DNA from: Rhodoferax sp.
GTDB taxonomy: Bacteria; Pseudomonadota; Gammaproteobacteria; Burkholderiales; Burkholderiaceae_C
Assembly: GCF_014859475.1 (NCBI RefSeq)
Contig: NZ_JACUUE010000005.1
Location: forward strand, 1 to 38,358
Length of the DNA stretch: 38,358 bases
Direction of reading: 5' to 3'
Part shown: positions 18,160 through 29,661 of the stretch, piece after piece
How the letters are laid out: every line of letters begins with the position of its first letter
Numbering within the stretch: the stretch's first letter is position 1
Notes under the pieces: generated by a model
Told to the model about the DNA's origin: nothing
Databases searched by the model: none
The model's input: only the letters and a program-made list of their open reading frames with translations
Made by a program: the position numbers and the translations under genes

Positions 18160-18534
18160 TTAACCCCGCAACCAGGGGCGCGGGCCACCCATCACGTGCA
18201 CATGCAAATGGTGCACTTCCTGAGCGCCTTCTGCACCGGTATTGGCCAGCGTGCGGAAGCCGCCTTCGGGGTAGGGATTGCAGCCCTCCTGCAAGGCCAG
18301 TTTGGGAATCAGCACCATCATGCGCCCCATCAGTGCCGCGTGGTCTTCTGTGAGCAGCGCCATGGACGGAATATGCAGCTTGGGAATGATCAGGAAATGC
18401 ACCGGCGCCCACGGGTGGATATCGTGGAATGCAAACAGCTCGTCGTCCTGATAGACCAATTTGGACGGGATTTTGCCCGCCACAATTTTGCAAAACAGGC
18501 AATCCGGATCACTCGGCACCACGTGTTCGATCAT
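18160..18534 (-). CDS. HIT-family protein (HinT-like)
   Basis: This 124-residue histidine-triad protein has the N-terminal zinc-type CLFCKI motif, the DIHPWAPVHFLIIPKLHI strand region, and the C-terminal HLHVHVMGG triad that binds nucleotide alpha-phosphates. HinT proteins hydrolyse purine nucleoside phosphoramidates. ATG 18534 overlaps the upstream membrane-protein gene by four bases. The long track ORF starting at 18909 is an out-of-frame extension. The position between his genes and tatABC is a known betaproteobacterial arrangement. Confidence 0.94.
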   Translation of the reverse strand: MIEHVVPSDPDCLFCKIVAGKIPSKLVYQDDELFAFHDIHPWAPVHFLIIPKLHIPSMALLTEDHAALMGRMMVLIPKLALQEGCNPYPEGGFRTLANTGAEGAQEVHHLHVHVMGGPRPWLRG

Positions 18535-18956
18535 GCTGACACCTCCATCGGCAAACCTTTGTTCAGGCGCACCATGCCCAGCACGATGCGGTATAAAAAC
18601 CAGACTGAGATGCCCAGCCAGGCCAGCCATCCTGGCAGGAACAGCAGCAGCCACAGGGGCGCCGTCACCAGGTACAGCAGCGCCGCAATGATGACCGTGC
18701 GAATGCGCCAACTGAAGTGCGAAGCGTGCCAGCTGCCCACCGCATCGCCGCGCTTGACCAGGTCGATTACCAGCGCAATGACCAGCAGCAGCGGGCCGAA
18801 CTGGCCGCCCGGAATCAACGCGCCCACAGCCACAATCAAATGCAAAATGTAGCTGACGGTGCCCCAGGCGTTGAGCCCGTTGAGCGTTTGCAGGTCGAGC
18901 TCGCGCCACCGGGCATCGTTTTTCGGGGGTTCGGGGGTGGTGAAGTCCTGGGTCAT
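18531..18956 (-). CDS. DUF4870-like small membrane protein
   Basis: This 141-residue protein has a charged N-terminus and about four hydrophobic stretches (near 35-52, 56-68, 88-112 and 115-128), with [17 protein letters not shown] and a [13 protein letters not shown] stretch as in the DUF4870/YIEGIA-like membrane proteins of the his-tat neighbourhood. No enzymatic motif is present, and function is unknown. It overlaps hisE and the HIT gene by four bases on each side, which argues for tight co-translation. Confidence 0.75.
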   Translation of the reverse strand: MTQDFTTPEPPKNDARWRELDLQTLNGLNAWGTVSYILHLIVAVGALIPGGQFGPLLLVIALVIDLVKRGDAVGSWHASHFSWRIRTVIIAALLYLVTAPLWLLLFLPGWLAWLGISVWFLYRIVLGMVRLNKGLPMEVSA

Positions 18957-19345
18957 GGATTTTCTCCTTGCGACTGCGCCTCGCGCACCTTGACCTTGCG
19001 CATGGCTTTTTCTTCGAGGCCGCTGGTGCCTTCGCGGCGCTGCAATTCAGTGATCACATCAGCCGGGCTCAGGCCGTAATGGGCCAGCGCGATCATGCTG
19101 TGAAACCACAGGTCGGCGACTTCACAGACGATCTTGTGTTTGTCGCCACCGTGGTCAGCGTCTTTGGCCGCCATCACCACCTCGGTGGCCTCTTCGCCAA
19201 TTTTTTTCAGAAAGGCGTCCGGCCCCTTGTGCAGCAGCCGCGCCACATAGCTGGCCTCGGGGTCGCCACCACGGGCCGGCAGGCGCGATGCGATAACGGC
19301 GGCCAGCGCAGCCAGGGAATCAGCAGAATTTTTGTCAGAACTCAT
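18953..19345 (-). CDS. hisE: Phosphoribosyl-ATP pyrophosphatase HisE
   Basis: HisE removes pyrophosphate from phosphoribosyl-ATP, step two of histidine synthesis. The 130-residue MazG-like helical protein shows [31 protein letters not shown], with the acidic EExxE-type metal motif, followed by [13 protein letters not shown]. The C-terminal tail after RREG is longer and more basic than in the shortest members. It shares one base with hisI and overlaps the following gene by four bases. HisI and HisE are separate proteins here, unlike the HisIE fusion of enterics. Confidence 0.95.
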   Translation of the reverse strand: MSSDKNSADSLAALAAVIASRLPARGGDPEASYVARLLHKGPDAFLKKIGEEATEVVMAAKDADHGGDKHKIVCEVADLWFHSMIALAHYGLSPADVITELQRREGTSGLEEKAMRKVKVREAQSQGENP

Positions 19346-19737
19346 CAGCTTTTGTAAATGGTTTGCGGGTCTTTCAGAACCGGATCAACAACTTTCCAGG
19401 CACCATTGTCATACACGCTGTAAAAACAACTGTGGCGTCCGGTGTGACAAGCCAGACCCGGCGTGTGGCCGGTTTGCGTGACCTTGAGCAAAATCACGTC
19501 CTGGTCGCAATCGACGCGGATCTCATGCACGGTCTGCACGTGGCCGGATTCCTCGCCCTTGAACCATAACTTGTTGCGCGAGCGGCTGAAATAGACGGCG
19601 CGCCCCAGCTCGGCGGTTTTTTGCAGCGCCTCGCGGTTCATCCAGGCCATCATCAGCACGTCGTTTGAGCCTTGTTCTTGCGCAATGGCCGGAATCAGGC
19701 CTTGCGCATCCCATTTGAGTTGATCGAGAAAGTTCAT
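19345..19737 (-). CDS. hisI: Phosphoribosyl-AMP cyclohydrolase HisI
   Basis: HisI opens the purine ring of phosphoribosyl-AMP, step three of the histidine pathway. The 130-residue protein has [12 protein letters not shown], the [18 protein letters not shown] block, the metal-binding DCDQD, and the zinc cysteines in [13 protein letters not shown] 19737 gives the family N-terminus; the track's longer start is unlikely. It follows hisF by 95 bases, the largest gap inside the his block, in which no other gene is seen. Confidence 0.95.
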   Translation of the reverse strand: MNFLDQLKWDAQGLIPAIAQEQGSNDVLMMAWMNREALQKTAELGRAVYFSRSRNKLWFKGEESGHVQTVHEIRVDCDQDVILLKVTQTGHTPGLACHTGRHSCFYSVYDNGAWKVVDPVLKDPQTIYKS

Positions 19738-19832
19738 GGGTGAATTGTCGACGATTGGCCAGCCTTCATCCAAAAAAATATGGCTATCAGAGCAGGCTCA
19801 CTTCGCGCAGCCTTGATCTGTTCGGCAAACTT

Positions 19833-20633
19833 TCAGATTCTGACCGGGATACCGCGCGCTGCCATACGGGCCTTGGCCTGCGCCACGGTGAATTCGCCGT
19901 AATGGAAAATGCTGGCCGCCAGCACCGCATCGGCGCCGCCGATCTGAATGCCGTCTGCCAAGTGGTCGAGCGTGCCAACACCACCCGAGGCGATCACCGG
20001 CACGCTCACCGCGTCACTGACCGCCCGGGTGAGTTCCAGGTCAAAACCCGCCTTGGTGCCATCGCGGTCCATGCTGGTGAGCAAAATCTCGCCGGCGCCA
20101 AAGTCGGCCATCTGGCGCGCCCAGGCCACTGCGTCCAGGCCGGTGTTTTTGCGCCCGCCGTGACTGTAAACGTCCCAACCTGCACCAACCGTTTGCCCGT
20201 TGGCATCGCGCCGCTGCAGGTCGGCAGTGCTGCGACGTTTGGCATCAATCGCCACCACGATGCACTGTGCGCCATATTTACCCGATGCCTCGCGAATGAC
20301 CTGCGGATTGGCGATGGCCGCCGAATTGAAACTGGTTTTGTCAGCGCCGGCATTGAGCAGGCGGCGCACGTCTTCGACCGTGCGCACGCCACCACCCACG
20401 GTGAGCGGTATGAACACCTGGCTGGCCACGGCTTCGATGATGTGCAGAATCAGGTCGCGGCCGTCGCTGGTGGCGGTGATGTCGAGAAAAGTGAGCTCGT
20501 CGGCGCCCTGCTCGTTGTAGCGCGCGGCGATCTCTACCGGGTCGCCCGCGTCGCGCAATTCAACAAAGTTGACGCCTTTGACAACCCGTCCGCCAGTGAC
20601 GTCAAGGCAGGGAATGATGCGTTTGGCTAGCAC
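19833..20633 (-). CDS. hisF: Imidazole glycerol phosphate synthase cyclase subunit HisF
   Basis: HisF uses ammonia from HisH to make imidazole glycerol phosphate and AICAR. The 266-residue TIM barrel begins [21 protein letters not shown] with the catalytic Asp. It shows the phosphate-binding [15 protein letters not shown], a central VVAIDAKR with the second catalytic Asp, and [13 protein letters not shown]. It lies 15 bases after hisA. It pairs with HisH, encoded two genes upstream. Confidence 0.97.
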   Translation of the reverse strand: MLAKRIIPCLDVTGGRVVKGVNFVELRDAGDPVEIAARYNEQGADELTFLDITATSDGRDLILHIIEAVASQVFIPLTVGGGVRTVEDVRRLLNAGADKTSFNSAAIANPQVIREASGKYGAQCIVVAIDAKRRSTADLQRRDANGQTVGAGWDVYSHGGRKNTGLDAVAWARQMADFGAGEILLTSMDRDGTKAGFDLELTRAVSDAVSVPVIASGGVGTLDHLADGIQIGGADAVLAASIFHYGEFTVAQAKARMAARGIPVRI

Positions 20634-20648
20634 AAAGATGTCTGCTGA

Positions 20649-21389
20649 TCAGCCATTGAGCTCTTCGGCGCGCTCTAGCGCCTTTTCAAAGTCCAGGTCG
20701 CCGCTGTAGATGGCGCGGCCACAAATCACGCCTTCGATGCCTTCGTCTTCCACCGCGCACAAGGCCTCGATGTCGGCCATGTTTGACAGGCCGCCCGAGG
20801 CGATCACCGGAATCGTCAGCGCCTGCGCCAGGCGCACCGTGGCATCGATGTTGATGCCAGTGAGCATGCCGTCGCGGCCAATGTCGGTGTAGATGATGGA
20901 TTCGACGCCGAAGTCTTCAAATTTCTTGCCCAAATCCACCACATCGTGGCGCGTGAGCTTGCTCCAGCCGTCGGTGGCCACCTTGCCGTCCTTGGCATCG
21001 AGGCCGACGATGATGTGGCCGCCAAAGGCGGTGCAGGCGTCCTGCAAAAAGCCCGGATTGCGGACCGCAGCGGTGCCAACAATGACATAGCGCAAACCCG
21101 CATCGAGATAACGCTCGATGGTGTCGAGGTCGCGAATGCCGCCACCCAGTTGCACATCGACCTCGCTGCCGATCGTTTTGAGTATTTTGCGAATCGCCGC
21201 CTCGTTCTTGGGCTGCCCGGCAAAAGCACCGTTCAAGTCCACCAAATGCACCCGGCGCGCGCCTTTGTCAACCCAGCTGCGCGCCATGACCGCTGGCTCT
21301 TCGCTGAAGATGGTGGAGAGTGTCATGTCGCCTTGTTGCAGGCGCACGCAATGGCCGTCTTTAAGATCAATCGCAGGAATTAAAAGCAT
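20649..21389 (-). CDS. hisA: ProFAR isomerase HisA
   Basis: HisA isomerises the ProFAR aminoaldose to the ketose PRFAR. The 246-residue half-barrel repeat protein starts [16 protein letters not shown], with the catalytic Asp. It carries [17 protein letters not shown], the second catalytic Asp region in [11 protein letters not shown], and [13 protein letters not shown]. It sits between hisH and hisF in the standard order, with 63 bases after hisH. Confidence 0.97.
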   Translation of the reverse strand: MLLIPAIDLKDGHCVRLQQGDMTLSTIFSEEPAVMARSWVDKGARRVHLVDLNGAFAGQPKNEAAIRKILKTIGSEVDVQLGGGIRDLDTIERYLDAGLRYVIVGTAAVRNPGFLQDACTAFGGHIIVGLDAKDGKVATDGWSKLTRHDVVDLGKKFEDFGVESIIYTDIGRDGMLTGINIDATVRLAQALTIPVIASGGLSNMADIEALCAVEDEGIEGVICGRAIYSGDLDFEKALERAEELNG

Positions 21390-21452
21390 GATGCTTCAGT
21401 GGGAGGGAGTGAATAGGCTTCGACTGGCGCAGCCATGACGATAAAAAAGAAT

Positions 21453-22136
21453 TCAAGGATTCCAGTGGAGAAAATTTCGGTACAGACTCAGGCCATGTTC
21501 AGCGCTTTTTTCAGGATGAAATTGGGTGGCGAAAATATTATCACGGGCAATGGCTGAACTGAAGCGCTTGCCATAGTCGGTTTCGCCCACGCTGTGGCGT
21601 GGATCAGACGTTTTGGCGTAGAAACTGTGCACAAAATAGAAGTAACTGCCATCGGGCACCTCGCCCCAAACGGGGTGCGGCGCGCCGCCATGGTTGTTGC
21701 GCCAGACCTGGTTCCAGCCCATTTGCGGCACCTTGTAGCGGCTGCCATCGGGTTGCAATTGGCCTGCCAGCTCGAATTTGATAACTTCGCCATGAATCAG
21801 GCCCAAGCCGGGCGTATTGCCCTCGGCGCTGTGGTCCAGCAGCATTTGCATGCCCACACAGACACCAAACAGCGGTTTGCTGGCGGCCGCTTCGAGCACC
21901 GACTGCTGCAAGCCCGATTCACGCAGCTCGCGCATGCAGTCGGGCATGGCGCCCTGGCCCGGCAGCACAATGCGCTGTGCAGCACGCACCACATCGGGGT
22001 CTTGTGTGATCACCACCGCAAAACCAGTGCCCACTGCCGCCGCTTTGACGGCCTGCGAGACCGAGCGCAAATTGCCCATGCCGTAATCGACCACAGCAAC
22101 GATTTTTCCGGTACCGGGATTGACGATTGAATTCAT
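21453..22136 (-). CDS. hisH: Imidazole glycerol phosphate synthase glutaminase subunit HisH
   Basis: HisH hydrolyses glutamine to feed ammonia to HisF. The 227-residue class I amidotransferase has [16 protein letters not shown] at the start, the oxyanion strand [11 protein letters not shown], the nucleophile in [10 protein letters not shown], and the His-Glu pair in FHPEKS. The short N-terminal [11 protein letters not shown] extension before VVDYG is variable in the family. It follows hisB by 50 bases. Confidence 0.97.
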   Translation of the reverse strand: MNSIVNPGTGKIVAVVDYGMGNLRSVSQAVKAAAVGTGFAVVITQDPDVVRAAQRIVLPGQGAMPDCMRELRESGLQQSVLEAAASKPLFGVCVGMQMLLDHSAEGNTPGLGLIHGEVIKFELAGQLQPDGSRYKVPQMGWNQVWRNNHGGAPHPVWGEVPDGSYFYFVHSFYAKTSDPRHSVGETDYGKRFSSAIARDNIFATQFHPEKSAEHGLSLYRNFLHWNP

Positions 22137-22186
22137 GGTGTCTTGAGCACAACAGGCGAATGCCGGGGCCCTGTTTGGTCTGGGAA

Positions 22187-22825
22187 CTACAGCGAACCTT
22201 TGGTGGAGGGAACGCTGCCCAAGGCGCGCGGATCAAGCTCCAGCGCCGCGCGCAAGGCACGGGCAAAGGCCTTGAACACCGTTTCGGCCTGGTGGTGCGC
22301 GTTGACACCTTTCAGGTTATCAATGTGCAGCGTGACCAGCGCGTGATTGACGAAACCCTGGAAGAATTCGTGCATCAATTGGCTGTCGAAGTTGCCGATC
22401 ATGGCACTGGTGAAAGGCACGTCCATCACCAAACCGGGGCGACCCGAAAAATCGATCACAACCCGGCTCAAGGCCTCGTCCAGCGGCACATAGGCATGGC
22501 CATAACGGCGAATGCCTTTTTTGTCTCCCACAGCCTTGTAAACGGCTTGCCCGAGCGTGATGCCGACATCTTCAACGGTGTGGTGGCCGTCGATGTGCAG
22601 ATCACCATCAGCATCGATGTCAAGGTCGATCAGACCGTGGCGGGCAATTTGGTCGAGCATGTGATCAAAAAAACCAATGCCGGTATGAAGGTGCGACTGA
22701 CCCGTGCCGTCCAGGTTGACGCGCACGGTAATTTTCGTTTCAGCGGTTTGTCGAACCACTTCGGCGCAACGCGGCGTGTTCGTGGTTGATGCATCAGGAA
22801 GTTCAGTCAAGGGATAGTTTGTCAT
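22187..22825 (-). CDS. hisB: Imidazoleglycerol-phosphate dehydratase HisB
   Basis: HisB dehydrates imidazole glycerol phosphate in step six of histidine synthesis. The 212-residue single-domain enzyme has the manganese-binding motifs [13 protein letters not shown] and [14 protein letters not shown], their second-half counterparts (MHEFFQGF and NAHHQAET), and DFSGRPGLV. It lacks the HisN-type phosphatase domain of E. coli HisB. ATG 22825 is chosen; the first 20 residues are variable and a later start cannot be excluded. It is the first his gene of the window; hisG, hisD and hisC are not upstream. Confidence 0.95.
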   Translation of the reverse strand: MTNYPLTELPDASTTNTPRCAEVVRQTAETKITVRVNLDGTGQSHLHTGIGFFDHMLDQIARHGLIDLDIDADGDLHIDGHHTVEDVGITLGQAVYKAVGDKKGIRRYGHAYVPLDEALSRVVIDFSGRPGLVMDVPFTSAMIGNFDSQLMHEFFQGFVNHALVTLHIDNLKGVNAHHQAETVFKAFARALRAALELDPRALGSVPSTKGSL

Positions 22826-22909
22826 GGAAGCGTGATCAACAGGAAAAAACACGGTTTGTTATGCGCCCAGACACCGCTAGTGGTTGCATAAGATTTCATG
22901 TTGCAGCAT

Positions 22910-22970
22910 AAGAGTTAAAACTTTATAAAACAACAAATTACGATGCTTACTCAATGTCAAATTAACTCTT
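22910..22970. promoter_or_regulatory. Inverted repeat and -35-like box upstream of hisB
   Basis: AAGAGTTAA (22910-22918) and TTAACTCTT (22962-22970) are perfect 9-bp inverted arms in an AT-rich stretch between hisB and the flavoprotein gene. A minus-strand TTGACA (22955-22960) lies between them, but no good -10 was found at 17 bases. It could be a promoter-operator for the his-tat block. A direct repeat of GCATAAGA also occurs just to the left. Confidence 0.4.
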
Positions 22971-23057
22971 TTCACGCCAAGTAAAGTCTGTAAAGTCCAA
23001 TTTTTGCCGGAATTTCAAAACGTTCGTGCCAAAAGCTTTGACCATTGGTCTCGCTGA

Positions 23058-24197
23058 TTAGTATAGTGCTCTTCCTTGGGCCATCCAAATCACTCCCGCC
23101 TCCTGGCGCAGCCCCAGCGCCTGCATGACGGGCGGCACCGGCAAACCGCGCACCAGGGCCGCAGCCAGTTCACCCATGGCAGGCGCAGTCTGAATACCAT
23201 AGCCGCCCTGCCCTGCCAGCCAGAAAAAGCCGGGGGCATCCGGGGCGAAGCCGACCACCGGGGTCTTGTCGGCCACAAATGAGCGCAAACCGGCCCATTT
23301 GCGCCGCACCCGGCGGATGTGCAGCGTGGTGGCAGCCTCCAGCCGGTCCACAGCAATCGCCACATCGAGTTCCTCGGGCTGCACATCTTGCGCCGGCACT
23401 GGGTCGGCGTTGGCGGGCGACACCAGCAGCAGCCCGGCCTCTGGCTTGAAGTAAAACGTCTCGCCGGCATCAATCACCAGAGGCCAATCCTGTATCTGCG
23501 CGGATGCTGGCACCTCGCATGTGAAAGCAGTGCGCCGCATCGGCACCAGACCCACCGGCCTGATGCCGGCCTGCTGCGCCAGTTCATCGCACCAGGCCCC
23601 CGCCGCATTGACCAGAATGGGCGCGCAAAAACGCCCGGCGGGCGTGCTCACGCACCACTGGCCAGATTCAAAGCCGATCTCGCTGACCCCGGCGTTGCAC
23701 ACCAGCTGCGCCCCGGCCACCTTGGCGCCGCGCAAAAACCCCTGGTGAATGGCGTGCACGTCCATGTCCATGGCGTCGGGCTCAAACACCCCATAAACCG
23801 CTGCCTCAGGTTTGAGCACGGGCACCCGTTGCAAGATTTCAGCCTGTGTCCACCATTGAATATTGGGCACCAGTGCGCGCATGGCCTCCAGCGTCTGGCG
23901 CAGCGCGTCGTGGTCCGCCGCCGCGCCAACGATTAAAGCACCGCGCGGCGTGACCAGCGGATACGACGAAAAACCTTCGGGCGGCTGGAGATAAAAGGGT
24001 TTGGAGGCGGTTGTGATGGCGCGCACCGTGGCATTGCCATAAGTTTCCGAATACAGCGCGGCCGAGCGCCCGGTCGAATGGTAGCCGGGCTGCGACTCGC
24101 GCTCCAGCACCGTGACCTTGACATGAGGTGCCAGAAAATAAGCTGCCGAAGTGCCCGCCATCCCGGCGCCGATGATGAGAACGTCTGTGCTTTGCAT
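23058..24197 (-). CDS. FAD-dependent D-amino-acid dehydrogenase, DauA-like
   Basis: This 379-residue flavoprotein has the ADP-binding motif VLIIGAGMAGTSAAYFL at the N-terminus, then LERESQPGYHSTGRSAA, the ILVNAAGAWCDELA block, and a C-terminal WAGLRSFVADKTPVVG, with GGYGIQTAPAMGE closing the FAD site. These blocks closely resemble the catabolic D-arginine dehydrogenase DauA of Pseudomonas aeruginosa as I recall it, including SPANADPV. The likely reaction is oxidation of a D-amino acid to a 2-oxo acid, with electrons to the respiratory chain; the exact substrate is not visible. ATG 24197 is preferred to the track's TTG. No DauB/DauR partner lies nearby. Confidence 0.82.
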   Translation of the reverse strand: MQSTDVLIIGAGMAGTSAAYFLAPHVKVTVLERESQPGYHSTGRSAALYSETYGNATVRAITTASKPFYLQPPEGFSSYPLVTPRGALIVGAAADHDALRQTLEAMRALVPNIQWWTQAEILQRVPVLKPEAAVYGVFEPDAMDMDVHAIHQGFLRGAKVAGAQLVCNAGVSEIGFESGQWCVSTPAGRFCAPILVNAAGAWCDELAQQAGIRPVGLVPMRRTAFTCEVPASAQIQDWPLVIDAGETFYFKPEAGLLLVSPANADPVPAQDVQPEELDVAIAVDRLEAATTLHIRRVRRKWAGLRSFVADKTPVVGFAPDAPGFFWLAGQGGYGIQTAPAMGELAAALVRGLPVPPVMQALGLRQEAGVIWMAQGRALY

Positions 24198-24253
24198 GAT
24201 TTTCAATTCGTGTTGATCATGCAATCACTGTAACGCGTGTCCGTCCGGTGGTG

Positions 24254-26325
<2,072 letters not shown>

Positions 26326-26492
26326 TTAAAGTGTAAACGAGCCCTTGAAGACACTGTTGTCAGCATGACCATGGCCTGCTTGGCCAGGCGGTTAATGTCC
26401 CGCGAGAATTTCTTTCATGCGAGGTACTACAGTTTTCAGGCAACTGTTCGCCCGGACATCTTAAGATGACGCAGCCTGAAAGGACCCCTGTT

Positions 26493-27647
26493 ATGCCCAT
26501 CATCACCAACATCGAAGACCTGCGCCTTCTTGCCCAAAAACGTGTGCCGCGCATGTTTTACCAATACGCCGATTCGGGTTCGTGGACCGAATCGACCTAC
26601 CGCGCCAACAGCGACGATTTCCAGAAAATCAAGCTGCGCCAGCGCGTCGCCATCAACATGGAAAACCGCAGCACCGCCAGCACCATGATCGGACAAAGGG
26701 TTGCCATGCCGGTGGCCATGGCACCCGTCGGTCTGACCGGCATGCAGTGCGCCGACGGCGAGATCAAGGCTGCCAACGCCGCCAAAAAATTTGGCATCCC
26801 GTTCACACTGTCCACCATGAGCATTTGCTCGATTGAAGACGTGGCAAAGGAAACGGGAGGCCATCCATTCTGGTTCCAGCTCTACGTCATGAAAGACCGC
26901 GACTTTATTGAGCGCCTGATTGACCGCGCGCGTGCCGCCAACTGCTCGGCGCTGATGCTCACGCTCGACCTGCAGATCATCGGCCAGCGCCACAACGACA
27001 TCCGCAACGGCCTGTCGGCGCCACCCAAACTCACCGTGCGCAACATGCTCAACATGATGACCAAGCCGCGCTGGGGACTGGGCATGCTGGGCACGCAGCG
27101 ACGCGGCTTTGGCAACATCGTCGGCCACGTCAAGGGCATCGAGACCATGGGCACGCTGAGCGAATGGACTGCCAAGCAGTTCGACCCGGCGCTCAACTGG
27201 GGCGACGTGGAATGGATCAAAAAGCGCTGGGGTGGTAAGCTCATCCTCAAAGGCATTCAGGACGCCGAAGACGCCCGACTGGCAGTGGCATCAGGCGCTG
27301 ATGCGCTGGTGGTCAGCAACCACGGTGGCCGCCAGTTGGACGGTGCGCCCAGTTCCATCAGCGCCCTGCCCGCCATCGTCGATGCCGTGGGCAGCCAGAT
27401 TGAAGTGCACATGGACGGCGGTATTCGCAGCGGGCAAGACGTGCTGAAAGCCCGCGCCCTGGGTGCACGCGGCAGCTACATTGGCCGCGCCTTTTTGTAT
27501 GGTCTGGGAGCGATGGGCGAGGCCGGTGTGACCCGCGCGCTGGAGATCATCCACAAGGAGCTCGACCTGACCATGGCCTTTTGCGGGCGCACCCACATCG
27601 ACACGGTGGACAAGGGGATTTTGCTGCCCGGGACGTATCCCGCGTAG
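26493..27647 (+). CDS. FMN-dependent alpha-hydroxy-acid (L-lactate) dehydrogenase
   Basis: This 384-residue TIM-barrel flavoenzyme of the LldD/glycolate oxidase family oxidises an L-2-hydroxy acid, probably lactate, at the membrane face. Motifs include MFYQYADSGSWTESTYRAN, MPVAMAPVGLTGM, the catalytic VVSNHGGRQLDGAPSS with the proton-abstracting His, and the FMN-binding DGGIRSGQDVLKA and GARGSYIGRAFLYG. ATG 26493 gives the family start MPIITNIEDLRLLAQKR. It is divergent from thiC. The 150-base gap holds a TGGCC-TGCTT-GGCCA inverted repeat, which might bind a regulator. Substrate assignment is inference. Confidence 0.88.
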   Translation: MPIITNIEDLRLLAQKRVPRMFYQYADSGSWTESTYRANSDDFQKIKLRQRVAINMENRSTASTMIGQRVAMPVAMAPVGLTGMQCADGEIKAANAAKKFGIPFTLSTMSICSIEDVAKETGGHPFWFQLYVMKDRDFIERLIDRARAANCSALMLTLDLQIIGQRHNDIRNGLSAPPKLTVRNMLNMMTKPRWGLGMLGTQRRGFGNIVGHVKGIETMGTLSEWTAKQFDPALNWGDVEWIKKRWGGKLILKGIQDAEDARLAVASGADALVVSNHGGRQLDGAPSSISALPAIVDAVGSQIEVHMDGGIRSGQDVLKARALGARGSYIGRAFLYGLGAMGEAGVTRALEIIHKELDLTMAFCGRTHIDTVDKGILLPGTYPA

Positions 27648-27670
27648 CGTGCAGTTATCTTTTGCAATGC

Positions 27671-28062
27671 CAGGTACTGCTCGCCGATGAGTCGCCGATC
27701 ACCATCCTGGGGGGGGGAAGCGCGGCTACATCTGAGCCTATGCCAGTGGCGTGCATGAAGACGTTGCAGCCATGGTGCACCACGCCAAGCAGGGGCGCAA
27801 TGGTCAACATGCCAGGGATTTCTTGCAGCATGCCCCACCCGTGCGTGCGCTCGATCAGAATGCCAATGCAGCGCCACCGGTCAGGCGCTGGGCTGTGGGC
27901 AAGAATTGGCTCTTCAGTGGTAGCCTGGCCGCAGGTGCGCGCGCCGCCGACATCATGAGTCTGATTCAGACGGCCAAGATCAATGGCATCGAGCCGCTGA
28001 CGTATTTGACCGATGTGCTGACGCGGTTGCCTACGCATCCCAATAGTTACGCTTTACTGCCC
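27671..28062 (+). pseudogene. IS66-family transposase (TnpC) relic
   Basis: Fragments of an IS66 transposase are readable on the plus strand in more than one frame. An N-proximal piece reads QVLLADESPITIL, the catalytic ADE(T/S)P region. After a run of nine G (27709-27717) and lost sequence, LDQN...WAVGKNWLFSGSLAAGARAADIMSLIQTAKINGIEPLTYLTDVLTRLPTHPNS matches the C-terminal NNxxENxIRPxAxGRKNWLF and following helices. Stops, frameshift and the short distance between the pieces show it is dead. No tnpA/tnpB or terminal repeats were found. Confidence 0.8.
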
Positions 28063-28226
28063 GATCGCCCTGCTTGGCAGCACCTTCTATGCGATTCTTG
28101 TCCACAGACAAGTGATTTACGCTCCACGCTTCCTTCCCACACTTGGTCACCCTCGTGCGGTTGCGATTCGCTTCGTTCGCTGAGATCAGCTTGCGGGAGG
28201 ACTTGCACCTCCAGAAGCCTGAAAGA
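28063..28226. other. Non-coding stretch between the IS66 relic and pntB
   Basis: No gene is seen. The sequence contains GCGATTCGCTTCGTTCGCTGAGATC, which shares the TTCGTTCGC core with the repeat at the window's left end, and a GGAGG-ACTTGCA-CCTCC hairpin. Translation of the stretch (LRFASFAE...LREDLHL) looks familiar from tails of mobile-element-associated repeats in betaproteobacteria, but I cannot name it. Together with the relic it makes up the only gap over 300 bases without an intact gene (27648-28226). Confidence 0.4.
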
Positions 28227-29645
28227 TCAGGTTCTCAAAGCCGTCAGCACCTCGTCGAGCATCTTCTTGGCATCGCCAAACAGCATGCGGTTGTTGTCCT
28301 TGTAGAACAGCGGGTTGTCCACGCCGGCGTAGCCGCTGGCCATGCTGCGCTTCATGACGATGCTGGTCTTGGACTTCCAGACCTCAAGCACCGGCATACC
28401 GGCGATCGGGCTGTTGGGATCGTCCTGGGCACTCGGGTTGACGATGTCGTTGGCGCCAATCACCATGGTCACATCAGTGGCCGGAAAGTCGTCATTGAGT
28501 TCGTCCATTTCGAACACGATGTCGTAGGGCACCTTGGCCTCGGCCAGCAACACGTTCATGTGGCCCGGCATACGGCCAGCCACCGGGTGAATGCCAAAGC
28601 GCACGTTGACGCCCTTGTCGCGCAGATGCTTGGTGATCTCGAACACCGTGTGCTGGGCCTGCGCCACCGCCATGCCGTAGCCCGGCACAATGATCACGCT
28701 CTTGGCATCACGCAACAGCTCGGCGGTTTCGCTGGCGCTGATCGGGGTGACCTCACCGGCGGGCTGCTCACCGCCAGCAGCCGCTGCGGGCTTGGCACTG
28801 GTGGTCCCAAAACCACCGGCAATCACGCTGATGAAGCTGCGGTTCATGGCGTTGCACATGATGTACGACAGAATCGCACCGCTGGAGCCCACCAGCGCGC
28901 CGACCACAATCAGCAAGTCGTTGCTGAGCATGAAGCCAGTGGCTGCTGCCGCCCAACCCGAATAGCTGTTGAGCATGGACACCACCACCGGCATGTCAGC
29001 GCCGCCGATGGCCATCACCATGTGGATGCCGAACAGCAGCGCGATCACGGTCATGACGATGATCGGCATCATGCCGTCTGCCACCGTGTGGGCGTCCATG
29101 AAGACACCGCCGAAATAAATCACCACCAGCAAGCCGGCAAGATTGAGCCAATGGCGCCCGGGCAGCAGCATCGGGTTGCCGCTGATGCGCCCGCTGAGCT
29201 TGCCAAAAGCGATGACCGACCCCGACAAGGTGACCGCACCGATGAAGATGCCAATATAGATTTCAAGCTCATGAATGGTGCGGGCCGAGCCCTCGAACCC
29301 TTCCGTGGCCGTGGGGTCAACAAAAGTGGCAAAGCCCACCAGCACCGCAGCCAGACCGACCATGCTGTGCATGAAGGCGACCAGCTCGGGCATTTGCGTC
29401 ATTTGCACGCTGCGCGCCAGATACAAGCCGATGCTGCCGCCGATGACCATTGCGCCAATGATCCAGGCGTAACCACCGCTGTTGACTTGCGGCCCGAACA
29501 CCGTGGCCAGCACGGCAATCGTCATGCCGATCATGCCGAACAGGTTGCCGCGGCGGGAACTTTCCTGGTTGGACAAACCGCCCAGGCTCAAAATGAACAA
29601 AATGGTCGCGCCGATGTAGGCGACTGTGGCCAGACTCGAATTCAT
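28227..29645 (-). CDS. pntB: NAD(P)+ transhydrogenase subunit beta PntB
   Basis: PntB forms the rest of the proton-translocating transhydrogenase with PntA, driving NADPH formation at the inner membrane. The 472-residue protein has nine or so membrane helices in the first 270 residues, starting [22 protein letters not shown]. The soluble NADP-binding domain III follows, with [48 protein letters not shown] and the lid motif [14 protein letters not shown]. It lies 16 bases after pntA. Confidence 0.96.
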   Translation of the reverse strand: MNSSLATVAYIGATILFILSLGGLSNQESSRRGNLFGMIGMTIAVLATVFGPQVNSGGYAWIIGAMVIGGSIGLYLARSVQMTQMPELVAFMHSMVGLAAVLVGFATFVDPTATEGFEGSARTIHELEIYIGIFIGAVTLSGSVIAFGKLSGRISGNPMLLPGRHWLNLAGLLVVIYFGGVFMDAHTVADGMMPIIVMTVIALLFGIHMVMAIGGADMPVVVSMLNSYSGWAAAATGFMLSNDLLIVVGALVGSSGAILSYIMCNAMNRSFISVIAGGFGTTSAKPAAAAGGEQPAGEVTPISASETAELLRDAKSVIIVPGYGMAVAQAQHTVFEITKHLRDKGVNVRFGIHPVAGRMPGHMNVLLAEAKVPYDIVFEMDELNDDFPATDVTMVIGANDIVNPSAQDDPNSPIAGMPVLEVWKSKTSIVMKRSMASGYAGVDNPLFYKDNNRMLFGDAKKMLDEVLTALRT

Positions 29646-29661
29646 GCGTGGCTCCTTCTTC

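Noticed and set aside
27709-27717. Run of nine G as a phase-variation tract
   Set aside because: It lies inside a dead transposase relic with other damage, so switching would have no product to control.
28150-28190. Second copy of the left-edge palindrome
   Set aside because: Only a short TTCGTTCGC core is shared; the ATTGC/GCAAT arms are absent.
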